A stretch of DNA of 6,140 nucleotides from Chryseobacterium gleum (GTDB lineage Bacteria > Bacteroidota > Bacteroidia > Flavobacteriales_D > Sanyastnellaceae): the NCBI GenBank assembly GCA_945878835.1, contig CAMCUG010000090.1, forward strand, positions 1-6,140, given 5' to 3'. A program made the position numbers and the translations under genes. The notes beneath the pieces are model-generated. The model did no database searches. It was given only the letters and a program-made list of their open reading frames with translations, and was not told where the DNA came from. This document shows positions 5,881-6,140 of the stretch, piece after piece. Each line of letters opens with the position of its first letter. The first letter of the stretch is position 1.

Positions 5881-6140
5881 ATGAAAAAAAATGTATCAAT
5901 CCTATTTTTTGCAATCGTTTTGTTTGGAGTTGTTTTTCATTCATGTGGAAATAAAACCAAAACAGAGGAGGGTGTAATTGGAAGAGATTACGATCGCAAT
6001 TTTTTGGGAATGAAGTATACGGTGAGCGTTGTTGGTGACACCACCGACTATTCGTTCGCTTTCGACTCGATTGAAAACGCAGTACGCATGCACATTGATG
6101 CGAGTAGCCCGAACAGCACCTGTATGTTGTACAATTATTC
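5881..6140 (+). CDS. Probable lipoprotein resembling FAD:protein FMN transferase (ApbE), 3' end outside window
   Basis: The first 86 residues are visible and the frame is open at the window edge. MKKNVSILFFAIVLFGVVFHSC is a lipoprotein-type signal with Cys22 followed by GNK. The mature start, NFLGMKYTVSVVGD (40-53), then FDSIENAVRMHIDASSPNST (61-80) and a YN pair (84-85), resembles the N-terminus of ApbE: a (M)GT-x-Y-x-V strand, a helix, then an S-x-x-P-x-S-x(5)-N motif. ApbE proteins covalently attach FMN to threonine in secreted or membrane flavoproteins such as NqrB/NqrC, using FAD. The FAD-binding and Mg-binding motifs would lie beyond the window, so the assignment rests on the N-terminus only. 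A lipoprotein of unknown function is the alternative. It is divergent from the plug gene across 31 bases. Confidence 0.6.
   Translation, partial: MKKNVSILFFAIVLFGVVFHSCGNKTKTEEGVIGRDYDRNFLGMKYTVSVVGDTTDYSFAFDSIENAVRMHIDASSPNSTCMLYNY

Noticed and set aside
1..6140. Mobile elements, CRISPR arrays, tRNA/rRNA genes, defence systems
   Set aside because: No transposase, integrase, spaced direct repeats, RNA-gene sequence or defence-type domain was found; all long frames are explained by envelope or secretion proteins.

Overview
The window reads as chromosomal DNA of a Bacteroidota bacterium, most likely of the order Flavobacteriales. The reasons are a type IX secretion (T9SS) plug protein, C-terminal T9SS sorting-type domains on two secreted proteins, a PKD domain, a carboxypeptidase-regulatory-like domain, no Shine-Dalgarno sequences before starts, and start-proximal promoter boxes that fit the Bacteroidota consensus TAnnTTTG. 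No mobile element, CRISPR array, tRNA or rRNA was seen. Nearly every product carries a signal peptide or lipobox, so this is a cell-envelope and secretion neighbourhood.

Layout. Bases 1-1014 (+) are the 3' part of a secreted protein with tandem CBM48/AMPK-type beta-sandwich repeats separated by cysteine clusters, ending in a T9SS sorting domain. It is closed by a strong terminator at 1044-1068. Bases 1113-1140 form a second terminator serving the opposite strand. Bases 3775-1261 (-) are a two-gene operon: an M28 metallopeptidase with a PDZ domain, then, after one base, an SGNH/GDSL-like hydrolase with PKD and a degenerate sorting domain. A possible 34-codon gene (1252-1148) fills the space between this operon and its terminator. 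Bases 3832-4563 (+) encode an exported protein with a carboxypeptidase-regulatory-like domain. It converges on the T9SS plug gene (5849-4560, -), and the two stop codons overlap in a single TTAA. From 5881 (+) a lipoprotein resembling FAD:protein FMN transferase (ApbE) starts and runs off the window.

How the parts fit. The plug protein belongs to the secretion machine (it seals the SprA translocon); the first gene and probably the SGNH hydrolase look like cargo of that machine. The M28 peptidase and ApbE-like protein would act at the periplasmic side or on outer-membrane-anchored substrates. The most striking regulatory pattern is that all four divergently placed starts (3775-, 3832+, 5849-, 5881+) are preceded, exactly four bases upstream of ATG, by an exact or near match to TAnnTTTG. 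This suggests that these mRNAs are leaderless or almost so.
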